Shown: piece by piece, positions 48,652 through 56,764 of the stretch
How the letters are laid out: each line of letters begins with the position of its first letter
Position numbering within the stretch: position 1 is the stretch's first letter
The notes under the pieces: model-generated
The model's input: the letters and a program-made list of their open reading frames with translations, nothing else
What the model was told of the DNA's origin: nothing
Databases searched by the model: none
Position numbers and translations under genes: made by a program
From: Novosphingobium beihaiense
GTDB lineage: Bacteria; Pseudomonadota; Alphaproteobacteria; Sphingomonadales; Sphingomonadaceae
DNA length: 64,000 nucleotides
Assembly: GCF_022832375.1 (NCBI RefSeq)
Contig: NZ_JALHLG010000011.1
Coordinates: 62,001 to 126,000, forward strand
Direction of reading: 5' to 3'

Positions 48652-49491
48652 TTAGAAACCAGCGGAAAGTGAGAACACTACCGTCGATCCAGCGATCGAT
48701 GAACCGTTCTTAGTTGATGAGAAGTTAGGCTGAAGGTATGCGGTTTCGGACCTCGTCAGGTCGGTGTCGATATATGCCGCGCCGAGGGTTACGGGGCCGA
48801 GCACATAGTCTGCACCCAGCATCCAGTCGACATACTTACCGGTCGGTGCTGGACTTGTACCCCAGGGACCAAGGCCAGGGTTGCCATCCGAGAAACCAAT
48901 GTGCCCCTTGAGAGTTAAGGCGCTGCCCGGAATGCCGACGCTTGCATCGGTCCACAAGTACAGATTGTCGTTCTTGTCGCCTGGGTTGTCATAGGCGATC
49001 GAGGCGGCGCTGTTGTACCATGCACCAAGCGCTTCCTGCTTGGGTGCATAGGCGACGCCAACGAGGATGTTGGCAGGGCCGATATCACCGGAGAGCTTCA
49101 CATAAGGTTCCGCAAAGTCGGTCGTGTCGAGGCCGCCGGGGAACATGTACCAAGTCAGACCGACGTCGAGAGTGACACCGCTGGCAATCTCGGTGGCAAA
49201 ACCGCCGTAGATATCGAGTTCCATGTTGGACCCGCCGAACGTGCCCCATCCTGACAGGTTTGAGGCCCAGGTACCGATATAGACGCCGCTTTCATGCGAA
49301 ACGCTCAGACCGGCCTGAACCGCCATTTCCTTGTCGGTCATCGAGACGCCGCGGAAGCGGTAGTCGGTCACCAGGGCAGCGCTGCCCGATATGGTGATCG
49401 ATTCGGGGATATCCTGCGCTGCGGCGGGAGCGGCAAACGCGAGACAGGCAGCAGCCAGACCTGCGGCACCTGCAAGCAGACGAGTTTTCAT
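48652..49491 (-). CDS. Outer-membrane protein, TorF/TIGR02001 type
   Basis: A 279-residue exported beta-barrel. The signal peptide ends at AFAAPAAAQ, the mature part starts with SGSAALVTDYRFRGVSMTD, and it ends in the terminal aromatic FSLSAGF. The 'Y-R-F-R-G-x-S' start is the hallmark of the putative porin family TIGR02001. ATG 49491 follows a GAGGG site. It is probably a channel; the cargo is unknown. It lies just downstream of the SulP gene on the same strand, with 260 bp between. Confidence 0.8.
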   Translation of the reverse strand: MKTRLLAGAAGLAAACLAFAAPAAAQDIPESITISGSAALVTDYRFRGVSMTDKEMAVQAGLSVSHESGVYIGTWASNLSGWGTFGGSNMELDIYGGFATEIASGVTLDVGLTWYMFPGGLDTTDFAEPYVKLSGDIGPANILVGVAYAPKQEALGAWYNSAASIAYDNPGDKNDNLYLWTDASVGIPGSALTLKGHIGFSDGNPGLGPWGTSPAPTGKYVDWMLGADYVLGPVTLGAAYIDTDLTRSETAYLQPNFSSTKNGSSIAGSTVVFSLSAGF

Positions 49492-49753
49492 ATTGGGAAC
49501 GCCCTCATGTTGATGTGATTTATCCGTCCCATCCTGCGGCCGACGCGCCGAACTCTGCTTCGTGGCGAGTGCGTTTCGCGCCGACCCATCCGGCCTACCG
49601 GGAAGGCTTGTCGCTTCGTTTTCTGGCCTGTGACGAAATGTTTCCGCGCCCGGGTGATCCGCGGGACAGAAAGCCGGGCGGACATGCATATACATGTCCG
49701 CCCGGAAGGTAGGGGGACCGAACGTGAGGGTGTCCGGCCGCCAGGTGAAAGGG

Positions 49754-51295
49754 TCAGTTGCCGAGAGGCAGCGGACGCAGGACCGAAGGATCGCCCGTCA
49801 CGCGGTCCTTATGACCACTCTGACGGCGGCGCTGGATCCATTCGCTGAGCGTTTCGGCGGTGGTGTGATCCATGGCCTTGACCTTGCCGAGATCTAGGTG
49901 GACCGGGCGGCCCGTCGGCTGACGTTCCAGCGCGGCATTCAACTTGGTGAGGCCGACGAAGGTCGCGGCGCCGTGGATCTCGAGGCGGGTTTCCTCGTCG
50001 TCGTCATGTTGATGCACCTTAAGGCGCAGTTCCTTGAGGTGCGGCAGCAGTTCGAGCGCCGTCAGCGCCAGGCCAACCAGAACGCCCGTCAGCAGGTCCG
50101 TCGTTACGACCAGGATGAACGTGACAGCCCACACCGCGGCCGGGAGGAAGCCGTGGGCCTTGAACAGGTGGCGCACATGCTTGAGGCTCACGAGCTTCCA
50201 GCCGGTCACCACCAGCACGCCGCCCAGCGCCGCCATCGGCACTTCGGCGAGCAGCCAGGGCAGGAGAGCGACGAAGCCCAGGATCCAGATGCCGTGCAGC
50301 ATCGCCGAAAGCCGGGTCTTGGCGCCTGCCTGCACATTGGCAGAACTGCGCACGATGACACCGGTCATCGGCAGTGCGCCGACAAGGCCGCACAGCAGGT
50401 TGCCGATCCCCTGCGCGCTCAGTTCCTTGTCGTACTTGGTGCGCACGCCATCGTGCATGCGGTCCACCGCAGCGGCGGAAAGCAGCGTTTCGGCACTGGC
50501 GATGAAGGCGATGGCAAGCGCCGCGACGATCAGCGATGGGTTGGCCAGCGGAGCGATCCAGCTGGCCGACGTTGGCAGGGCAAAGGCCGAGCCGATCGAT
50601 TCGGGCACCTGAATGCGCGCGACATCAAGGCTCATGCCCCAAGCAATCAGGGTTGCGGCCATCACGCCGAGCAGGGCTCCAGGGACGAGCGACATCGATT
50701 TGGGACGCAGCTTTTCCCAGCCGATCATCACACCTATCGTCAGCAGGCCGAGCGCGAGTGCGAGTTCGGTTGCCGCGGCATCGGAGAAGTCGAGGCCCAG
50801 GACACGGGCAGGCATCATTGCCATGTTCTCAAGCCCGCTGGACAGCGGCTTTTCATCGAACAGGATGTGGAACTGGCCGATTACGATGAGTGCGCCGATA
50901 CCGGCAAGCATGCCATGCACGACGGCCGGGCTGATCGCACGGAACAGGCCGCCGAGCTTGAGGGCACCGGCGACGACCTGGAGCATACCGGCCAGCAGCA
51001 GCACCGGGCCAAGCGCTTCAAGGCCATGTTCGCGCACGAATTCGAAGATGATGACAGCGAGGCCGGCGGCAGGGCCACTCACCTGCAGTGGCGAACCTGC
51101 GATCAGGCCCACAACAATACCGCCGATGATGCCGGTGACGAGCCCTTTTTCCGGTGGTACGCCGGAGGCGATGGCAATGCCCATGCACAGCGGCATCGCC
51201 ACCAGAAACACGACGATGGACGCAGTGAAGTCACGTCCGAAATGGGCGAAGAGACCACTGCGCGCCTCTCCCATGGCGGCGAGAGCTGCGCTCAT
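49754..51295 (-). CDS. SulP family anion/bicarbonate transporter
   Basis: A 513-residue protein with about 11-12 membrane segments and a C-terminal STAS-like domain (about residues 420-495, including HLDLGKVKAMDHTTAETL). The transport core has SGPAAGLAVI near residue 73 and GALPMTGVIVRSSANVQ near residue 300, both typical of SulP. It is coupled by a 4-bp overlap to a carbonic anhydrase gene; SulP-carbonic anhydrase pairs are known and suggest bicarbonate as substrate. Sulfate remains possible. Confidence 0.85.
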   Translation of the reverse strand: MSAALAAMGEARSGLFAHFGRDFTASIVVFLVAMPLCMGIAIASGVPPEKGLVTGIIGGIVVGLIAGSPLQVSGPAAGLAVIIFEFVREHGLEALGPVLLLAGMLQVVAGALKLGGLFRAISPAVVHGMLAGIGALIVIGQFHILFDEKPLSSGLENMAMMPARVLGLDFSDAAATELALALGLLTIGVMIGWEKLRPKSMSLVPGALLGVMAATLIAWGMSLDVARIQVPESIGSAFALPTSASWIAPLANPSLIVAALAIAFIASAETLLSAAAVDRMHDGVRTKYDKELSAQGIGNLLCGLVGALPMTGVIVRSSANVQAGAKTRLSAMLHGIWILGFVALLPWLLAEVPMAALGGVLVVTGWKLVSLKHVRHLFKAHGFLPAAVWAVTFILVVTTDLLTGVLVGLALTALELLPHLKELRLKVHQHDDDEETRLEIHGAATFVGLTKLNAALERQPTGRPVHLDLGKVKAMDHTTAETLSEWIQRRRQSGHKDRVTGDPSVLRPLPLGN

Positions 51296-51981
51296 TCGGC
51301 GGCCTCCGCGAATTCGGTGGCGGTGCGCGTGCGGGCGGCCAGCGCGACCGGCAGATCGCGGTCCTCGCGCAGTGCTATGAATTCGCCGCTATCGCCGTCG
51401 AGACCCAGCACCTGCCCGGCGTGAATATCGACGAACCAGCCGTGCAGCGTCATCTCGCCGCGTGCGATGGCGGCTGCCACGGCAGGATGCGTGCGCAAGT
51501 GGCTGATCTGGGCGATGATGTTCTCGAGGCTGATCGCGCGAACGCGCTCCTTGCCTTCGAGCTCGCCATGGCAGGTGCTGACGATATGCTCGGCAGCTGC
51601 GCCGTGACGCAGCCAGGCCGCGACGTTCGGCATTGCTTCCAGTCCGGCCGGGTCGCTGAGCGCCTTCATCGCACCGCAGTCGGAATGGCCGCACACGATG
51701 ATGTCGTTTACGCCAAGGACGGCGACGGCATATTCGACTGTGGAAGTCACCCCGCCATTCATCGTCGAGTAGGGCGGAACGATGTTGCCGGCATTGCGGC
51801 ACACGAACAGGTCGCCGGGCTGTGCCTGCATGATCTGTTCGGGCACGATCCGCGAGTCGGCGCAGGAGATCATTAGCGCCTTGGGCTCTTGGCCATGCGT
51901 GGTCAGCTTGCCGAACAGCTCGCCATGAGCCGGGAATATCGACTTTTCGAAATGGAAAACGCGGCCGATTAATTCGTTCAC
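51292..51981 (-). CDS. Beta-class carbonic anhydrase
   Basis: A 229-residue enzyme with the zinc site and catalytic dyad of the beta class: CADSRIVPE (Cys-Asp-x-Arg) near residue 40 and HSDCGAMKA near residue 99. It interconverts CO2 and bicarbonate. The GTG at 51981 is preferred because AAAGGTGA lies about 8 bases upstream and relatives begin with NELIGRVF; an ATG pair at 52006-52008 is the alternative. Translationally coupled to the SulP gene. Confidence 0.92.
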   Translation of the reverse strand: MNELIGRVFHFEKSIFPAHGELFGKLTTHGQEPKALMISCADSRIVPEQIMQAQPGDLFVCRNAGNIVPPYSTMNGGVTSTVEYAVAVLGVNDIIVCGHSDCGAMKALSDPAGLEAMPNVAAWLRHGAAAEHIVSTCHGELEGKERVRAISLENIIAQISHLRTHPAVAAAIARGEMTLHGWFVDIHAGQVLGLDGDSGEFIALREDRDLPVALAARTRTATEFAEAAE

Positions 51982-52011
51982 GTCGGTCACCTTTCTGTGG
52001 GTCATCATCTA

Positions 52012-52032
52012 CCGGCGGCCTGATGCCGCCGG
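52012..52032. promoter_or_regulatory. GC-rich hairpin in the leader of the carbonic anhydrase gene
   Basis: CCGGCGGC (52012-52019) pairs perfectly with GCCGCCGG (52025-52032) around CTGAT. It lies between the histidine kinase stop and the carbonic anhydrase start. It could end the two-component transcript, attenuate read-through, or hide the ATG at 52008. The sequence cannot decide between these. Confidence 0.45.
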
Positions 52033-52112
52033 GATCACCCAAGAGTTAGGTGGGCCGGTTTTCTTCTGTCGTTCGCGAATGTAACGAAATCTTGCTGCAG
52101 TGCAGCAGGCAC

Positions 52113-53438
52113 TCAATCCGGGGCCAGTGGCAATCTGATTGTTGCACGCAAGCCGCCTCCCAGCCGGTTGTGCAGGTCGAGCGTGCCGTGTTCCATGCGA
52201 ACCGCCTTGCGTACGATGGGAAGGCCCAGACCCATGCCGGCTGTATCGCGCGCCCGGGACGTGTCGAGCCTTACGAACGGCTGAAGGGCATCGGCGATGC
52301 GCTCTTCCGGAATGCCCGGGCCATTGTCTTCAATGACAATCTCAGCAGCACCACCGTCCCTGCGCACATGGACGTCGGCATTGCCGCCATAGTGGATGGC
52401 ATTTTCGATCAGGTTCGACAGGGCGCGCCGGATCGCGACCGGCCGCACAAAGACCTCGAGATGAGACGCGCCGGAATAGGTTGCATCAGCGCCGTGATCC
52501 GCTGCGGTATCGACCAGCGTTTCGGCCATCACGGCAATGTCGATCCGTTCGGGCCGGATGTTGCGTCCGTCGCTGTCGACATAAGCTTGCAGGGATTCAA
52601 GCAACATCCGCATTTCGCCGATGTCATGCGCCAGTCCTTCGCGTACTTCGGGAGCCACGGCTCCATCGTCTAGACGAAGCTGCATGCGCGATAGCGGCGT
52701 CTTGAGGTCGTGGCCGATCGCCAACATCGTCTGCGTGCGATCGACTAGCGACTGGTGAATGCGCTGCTGCATTTCGTTGAGCGCACGGATCAGGCTGCGC
52801 AGCTCATCCGGGCCACGTTCGGGAACCGGCTGGATCAGCTCCGAGCCGAGGTGCCGCGTTGCTCCAATCAGGTTGCGCAGCGGTTTGAGCGTTGCACGCA
52901 GCAGGATCCATGCGAGCACGATCAGCAGCAGCGTCGGCAGTAACATGCTGACAATGCGCCCCGCCGTCAGGGTCCAGGCCGCATGGGCATGGGTATGGAA
53001 ACGAAGGACACTACGGTCGGCAAGCTTGAGTGAGCCGCCGATATTGCCTTTCCCTGGGAGCTCCTCGAGATGCAGCTCCAAGTCCGCGTAGGCCAGTTCC
53101 GGCTCGATCTCGACCACTTGCGCGCGCAAGTTGGCAAGGCCCAGCGATCCGCGTCTGCGGTCTTCCGGCGCCGTCCAGTCTAGCGTAAAGTGCTCGGTGC
53201 TGAACGCGTCGGCCAAGGCATCGCGCTCGTGTGGTGGCGCACGTTCGAGCATGCGGGTGGATAGCACTAGGTTTTCGGCGATGCGCTGCGCGTCGTCGCG
53301 GCGCAGTTCGAACGAGTTGGCACGGTCGAACAGCATAGAATTCGCTAGAGAATCAACGACGATCACCAGCAGGAGAATGCCGAGAAGGCGCTCGGGCAGT
53401 CCCAGCCGGCGGAAGATCGCGACGAAGCGGCCGACCAT
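52113..53438 (-). CDS. Sensor histidine kinase
   Basis: A 441-residue membrane kinase. It has an N-terminal helix (residues 17-35), a periplasmic domain of about 110 residues, a second helix near 155-175, a HAMP region, the H-box AIGHDLKTPLSRMQ with phosphorylated histidine near residue 241, and N/G boxes (NLIENAIHYGG, DNGPGIPEERI, GMGLGLPIV). It is an OmpR-partner type kinase and starts inside the response regulator stop (TGATG). The stimulus is unknown; neighbours suggest CO2, bicarbonate or pH. Confidence 0.92.
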   Translation of the reverse strand: MVGRFVAIFRRLGLPERLLGILLLVIVVDSLANSMLFDRANSFELRRDDAQRIAENLVLSTRMLERAPPHERDALADAFSTEHFTLDWTAPEDRRRGSLGLANLRAQVVEIEPELAYADLELHLEELPGKGNIGGSLKLADRSVLRFHTHAHAAWTLTAGRIVSMLLPTLLLIVLAWILLRATLKPLRNLIGATRHLGSELIQPVPERGPDELRSLIRALNEMQQRIHQSLVDRTQTMLAIGHDLKTPLSRMQLRLDDGAVAPEVREGLAHDIGEMRMLLESLQAYVDSDGRNIRPERIDIAVMAETLVDTAADHGADATYSGASHLEVFVRPVAIRRALSNLIENAIHYGGNADVHVRRDGGAAEIVIEDNGPGIPEERIADALQPFVRLDTSRARDTAGMGLGLPIVRKAVRMEHGTLDLHNRLGGGLRATIRLPLAPD

Positions 53439-54166
53439 CAGTTGCGGGTCACTTCCGCCTTGAACATATAGCCCACGCCGCGGACCGTCACGATTATCGG
53501 CTCGCCACTCTCGGCCTGCAGCTTACGGCGCAGGCGGCTGACCAGCACGTCGATGCTGCGGTCGGAACTGTCGCCGATGCGCGAGCGCGAAAGCTCCATA
53601 AGCCGCTCGCGCCCGAGCACGCGCTGCGGATAGCCCAGGAAGGTGGAGAGCAAGTCGAATTCGGCGCCGGTAAGATCGACGATCGCGCCGCTGGGCGAGC
53701 GCAGTTCGCGGCGAGCCGGCGAGACCTGCCAACCATCGAAATGGATGAAATCCGGCGGACGCCCGTCGGCACTGCTGTCCAGACCGGTCTCGATTCCCCC
53801 CCCCCTGCGCAGCACGGCGCTGACGCGTGCGGCCAGTTCACGCGTGCTGAAGGGCTTGGCGAGATAGTCATCGGCGCCGAGTTCTAGCCCGAGGACCCGG
53901 TCTTCCTCGCTGCCCCGCGCGCTCACGAAGATGATCGGCATGTCGCTCTCGCGGCGCAGCTTGCGAAACAGATCGAAACCGCTGGTACCCGGCAGCATGA
54001 TGTCGAGTACGATGAGCTGGATCGGTGTTTCCTTGAGCGTGACCCACATTTCCGCGCCGGTTGCGGCGGTCAGCACATTGAATCCACTCTGCCGCAAGGC
54101 GCGGGCGGTCAACGTCCTCAATGCACCGTCATCCTCAACCAGGAGGATAGTGGGCGGTGGTAACAT
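53438..54166 (-). CDS. OmpR-family response regulator
   Basis: A 242-residue regulator with a receiver domain (acidic pocket E11-D12-D13, phosphorylated D55 in VLDIMLPG, K104 in YLAKPF) and a winged-helix DNA-binding domain ending in VTVRGVGYMFK. ATG 54166 gives the usual length; TTG and ATG codons upstream at 54226 and 54205 are alternatives. The linker at residues 120-124 is encoded by a run of ten G bases, which makes the frame liable to slippage. Confidence 0.92.
   Translation of the reverse strand: MLPPPTILLVEDDGALRTLTARALRQSGFNVLTAATGAEMWVTLKETPIQLIVLDIMLPGTSGFDLFRKLRRESDMPIIFVSARGSEEDRVLGLELGADDYLAKPFSTRELAARVSAVLRRGGGIETGLDSSADGRPPDFIHFDGWQVSPARRELRSPSGAIVDLTGAEFDLLSTFLGYPQRVLGRERLMELSRSRIGDSSDRSIDVLVSRLRRKLQAESGEPIIVTVRGVGYMFKAEVTRN
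53796..53805. repeat. Homopolymer of ten C (G10 on the coding strand) inside the response regulator
   Basis: The plus strand reads ATT followed by ten C and TGC. On the coding strand it encodes R-G-G-G in the linker between receiver and DNA-binding domains. Loss or gain of one base would remove the DNA-binding domain. Confidence 0.9.
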
Positions 54167-54291
54167 GGAATCGTGGGGGGATCTGAGCGTGGGGGCGAGC
54201 GTCATCGTCTTTGCACTGGTTCGCAATCATATAGGGGGCGGGCGCGGTCCCGCAAACCGCGCTCTGGATGTTTTTTGTATCGGGCAGTTGT

Positions 54292-54915
54292 TCAATCGCC
54301 CTGGCTGGTACGAAGCCGCTCCACAGCTTGCATCAGCCCTGCGGCTTCCGCGGGGGCCAGGCCGCCGGTGATCGATCCGCCGTTTTCGTCCTTGAACCGA
54401 AGCCGCCAGGGATCCCGGCTCTTGGGGTGATAGGTCTCCGCGATCTCCTCCACTACGGACCCCGGGATTTCGAAAATGAATCGGGCGTACTTGTTGCAGG
54501 AGGCGGGTACGTCATCCACGCCGGGGCAGTCGTCGGACCAGTGCTCGGCGATGAGAATGTCAGCTTGCCTCAGACGTCCTTCAGTCCGGTAGTTGACCCC
54601 AACCATTTCCGGTTGGCGGCTGGGGTATATCAGTTCGTGCCACACCTGCCAGCGCACCGCGCCGCTCTGCCGGTCGACAAGGGCTCGCATGTGAACGTCG
54701 CTCGCATAGGCCCCTTCGATTCTGCGTCCGCGGTCCCAGACCTTATGGGTCGAGACCACTATATGCGGTTCGAGCGCTTCGTCGTCGACGTGAATGCGCT
54801 CGGCTACGTCGGCCGGTGTCAGCTTGGCGAGCCCGCGCGGCAGTTCATCGTAGGCTGCGGCTGACCCGGCCCAGCCCAGCGCCAGGCAGCCTGCCAGGAT
54901 CGTGCGAAGGAGCAT
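54292..54915 (-). CDS. Exported protein of unknown function
   Basis: A 207-residue protein with a signal peptide (LLRTILAGCLALGWAGSAAA) and a soluble mature part rich in charged residues. It contains two cysteines in DDCPGVDDVPASC that may form a disulfide. No catalytic motif is recognised. ATG 54915 is chosen because it gives a clean signal peptide and forms a TGATG overlap with the preceding small gene. It lies 125 bp upstream of the response regulator gene on the same strand. Confidence 0.65.
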   Translation of the reverse strand: MLLRTILAGCLALGWAGSAAAYDELPRGLAKLTPADVAERIHVDDEALEPHIVVSTHKVWDRGRRIEGAYASDVHMRALVDRQSGAVRWQVWHELIYPSRQPEMVGVNYRTEGRLRQADILIAEHWSDDCPGVDDVPASCNKYARFIFEIPGSVVEEIAETYHPKSRDPWRLRFKDENGGSITGGLAPAEAAGLMQAVERLRTSQGD

Positions 54916-55196
54916 CACTGCATGATCTCCCCTGGCGTCATGTTCGAGGCTTCGGCGAGCGGGGTGGCATTCCGGCGTTCCTGCTTGGCCTGCATGGCAT
55001 GATGGCGGCAGGCGCGGCCTTTGGTCGGTTCTGGATGACATTTGATTTGCGTAGCCGCCGGTTTCGGGCCCCTGGCCGTGGCGGGAAGCGACGCGTGCCC
55101 CTTGAGTCTTCTCACTGTGTCGGCGGCGTAGGCCGGATACGCGTTTGCGGGTGCAGCGGAAAGGCCTGCAATGGCCAAAAAGAATGCCGAGATCAT
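54915..55196 (-). CDS. Small exported protein of unknown function
   Basis: A 93-residue protein with a signal peptide (ISAFFLAIAGLSAAPANA) and a mature part with two cysteines about ten residues apart (KCHPEPTKGRAC). This is similar in shape to small secreted sphingomonad proteins with a C-x-G-[ST]-R-x-C core. ATG 55196 is chosen; an ATG four codons upstream at 55208 is equally possible. Coupled to the next exported protein by a TGATG overlap. Confidence 0.55.
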   Translation of the reverse strand: MISAFFLAIAGLSAAPANAYPAYAADTVRRLKGHASLPATARGPKPAATQIKCHPEPTKGRACRHHAMQAKQERRNATPLAEASNMTPGEIMQ

Positions 55197-55311
55197 AGCG
55201 GTCTCCATCGTGTGGTTATGTTTCCGCCAGATAAGGAAGTCTCCATTTCGCGCCTTGTTCGAAACCGTAACGAAATGTTGCCACACGGCCATTCATATCA
55301 AGATTCTCTGA

Positions 55312-55562
55312 TCACGCCCCATGCGCCCGTTGGTGACCCCTGGACACATGATGCGCCATGGTTCGGTCCAAGCGTGACAGCGGTGGTCGACGACGCTGTG
55401 GCAGGATGAGAAAATGCGGTTGGAGAGCCAATTGTCGTGCATGAACCGCCATATGTTCTCGACTAGGTTGAGTATGGGGCACTTGAGCGGCAGCAGGGTG
55501 TATTAGTTGAAATGTGGAGTCGGTCCGATAGATGGGTGCCACCCGGCCTGATCGAACATGAG
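55312..55562 (-). pseudogene. IS630-family transposase C-terminal relic
   Basis: On the minus strand the frame from ATG 55559 reads MFDQAGWHPS, hits an in-frame stop, then continues TLLPLKCPILNLVENIWRF and NWLSNRIF to EPWRIM. These are the regions around the last catalytic residues of IS630/Tc1-like DDE transposases. The in-frame stop and missing N-terminus show that it is dead. It is fused to the IS481 relic. Confidence 0.75.
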
Positions 55563-55627
55563 CGTTATTCAGGCTTGCTGCTAGTCTTGGCGTGACCTGC
55601 TGCAGGACTTCCATCCGGCGTTTATTA

Positions 55628-56187
55628 GAGATGTTTGGTTCCGGCCTTTGATGGCGTTGCTCCAGCCTGAAGCGGTCTGGCTGGGTTGTCCAGCATTTGC
55701 AGATGTATTCGTAGGGAGTGAGGCCGCGCAGGGTCTTCAGGCGTCGACCGTAATTGTGGGCATTTATGAAGTCGTGGAGGTGGGCGGCCAGTTGGGCATG
55801 GCTGTCGTAATGATAGCGTTCAACCGTTGCCTCCTTGATCGTCCGGTTCATCCGCTCGACCTGGCCATTGGTCCATGGGTGCTTGATCTTGGTAAGCCTG
55901 TGCTCGATCCCGTTCTCGCGGCAGCGTATGTCGGACATATGGGTCATATAGATGGCCGTGGGACCATCGGCATAACGCGACGGGCAGGTGAACTGGCTGG
56001 TCCGATCGATGGCGACATAGAGATAGAGCTTGCCTTCGGCGGTGCGCACTTCAGCAATGTCGATGTGGAAGTAGCCGGTCGGATAGGTCTTGAACTTCTT
56101 CTTGGGTTCCCTGTCGCCGGTCACCTCTGGCAACCGGCAGATCCCGTAGCGCATCCTTCCATTCCTGCATGGATGATGCACCATCAA
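55628..56187 (-). pseudogene. IS481-family transposase relic with internal deletion
   Basis: The minus frame contains YFHIDIAEVRTAEGK around the first catalytic aspartate, a gap where the second aspartate should be, then ENGIEHRLTKIKHPWTNGQ, VERMNRTIKEA and YEYICKCWTTQPDRF. The N-terminal helix-turn-helix and about 50 residues of the catalytic core are missing, and the open frame runs on into IS630 debris. A second short IS481 end (HHQMQELNT in the plus frame) lies at 56178-56204. Confidence 0.8.
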
Positions 56188-56196
56188 ATGCAGGAA

Positions 56197-56535
56197 CTAA
56201 ACACATGCAGCAAAATCCCGGGCCTTCCGGAACGTCTCAGGAGGTGGAGCTAGGATCGTAAGGGCCGTGGCGATCAGCGGCCCGATGTCTGGCACCGTCA
56301 TCAGCCGACGAGCAATATCGTTCTCCTTGGCCCTCCGGCCGATCTCGCGCCCCCAGAAATGCGCGCCACCGCAGGCTTCCATCGCGACCCTGCAGTGTGG
56401 CATCTGACCGAAAAACGTCAGGACCTGGTCTCGCCTCAGCCTCTTGCGAAGCACAGTATGACCGTCGGCATCAGCACCATGTACCTGAAACACATTCTTC
56501 GCCAGATCGAGCCCGACCGTGATAATCTCACACAT
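56197..56535 (-). pseudogene. IS110-family transposase relic with internal deletion
   Basis: The 112-residue frame starts as an IS110 transposase (TVGLDLAKNVFQVHG with the first acidic residue, then CRVAMEACGGAHFW) but jumps near residue 76 to the C-terminal helix-hairpin region (RLMTVPDIGPLIATAL). About 150 residues are missing. The upstream bases 56536-56600 also look like the IS110 left flank. It is not functional. Confidence 0.8.
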
Positions 56536-56678
56536 GACCGCTCTCCTGTGTGGATCGTTTCAGACCCACCCTGGCACATCGATGCCGCCGGGGGGCGATC
56601 ACATGATCCAAGCCTACGCAACCCGCTAATCTACGCCGCGTACTGGCCAAATGTTCTGACGACGGACAGCAAGTCCAC

Positions 56679-56726
56679 ATCGCACTCGTCACGCCGCTCC
56701 GGCCGGTTCAGCGTGACGAGTGCGAT
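56679..56726. terminator. Perfect 16-bp stem hairpin
   Basis: ATCGCACTCGTCACGC (56679-56694) is the exact reverse complement of GCGTGACGAGTGCGAT (56711-56726), with a 16-nt loop that can fold further (CCGGCCGG). It lies 39 bp beyond the stop of the minus-strand enoyl-CoA hydratase gene. Terminator is the simplest reading, but the length and perfection are unusual and it borders IS relics. Confidence 0.55.
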
Positions 56727-56764
56727 GGCGTCTTTCTGCTCGACAAGAACGGGCGGCGGCACGC

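Noticed and set aside
54816..55409. 197-residue plus-strand open frame
   Set aside because: Antisense to two exported proteins with signal peptides and then to an IS630 relic.
55312..56187. Continuous 291-residue open frame that could be called a complete transposase
   Set aside because: It joins an internally deleted IS481 frame with an out-of-frame reading of IS630 sequence, so it is reported as two relics.
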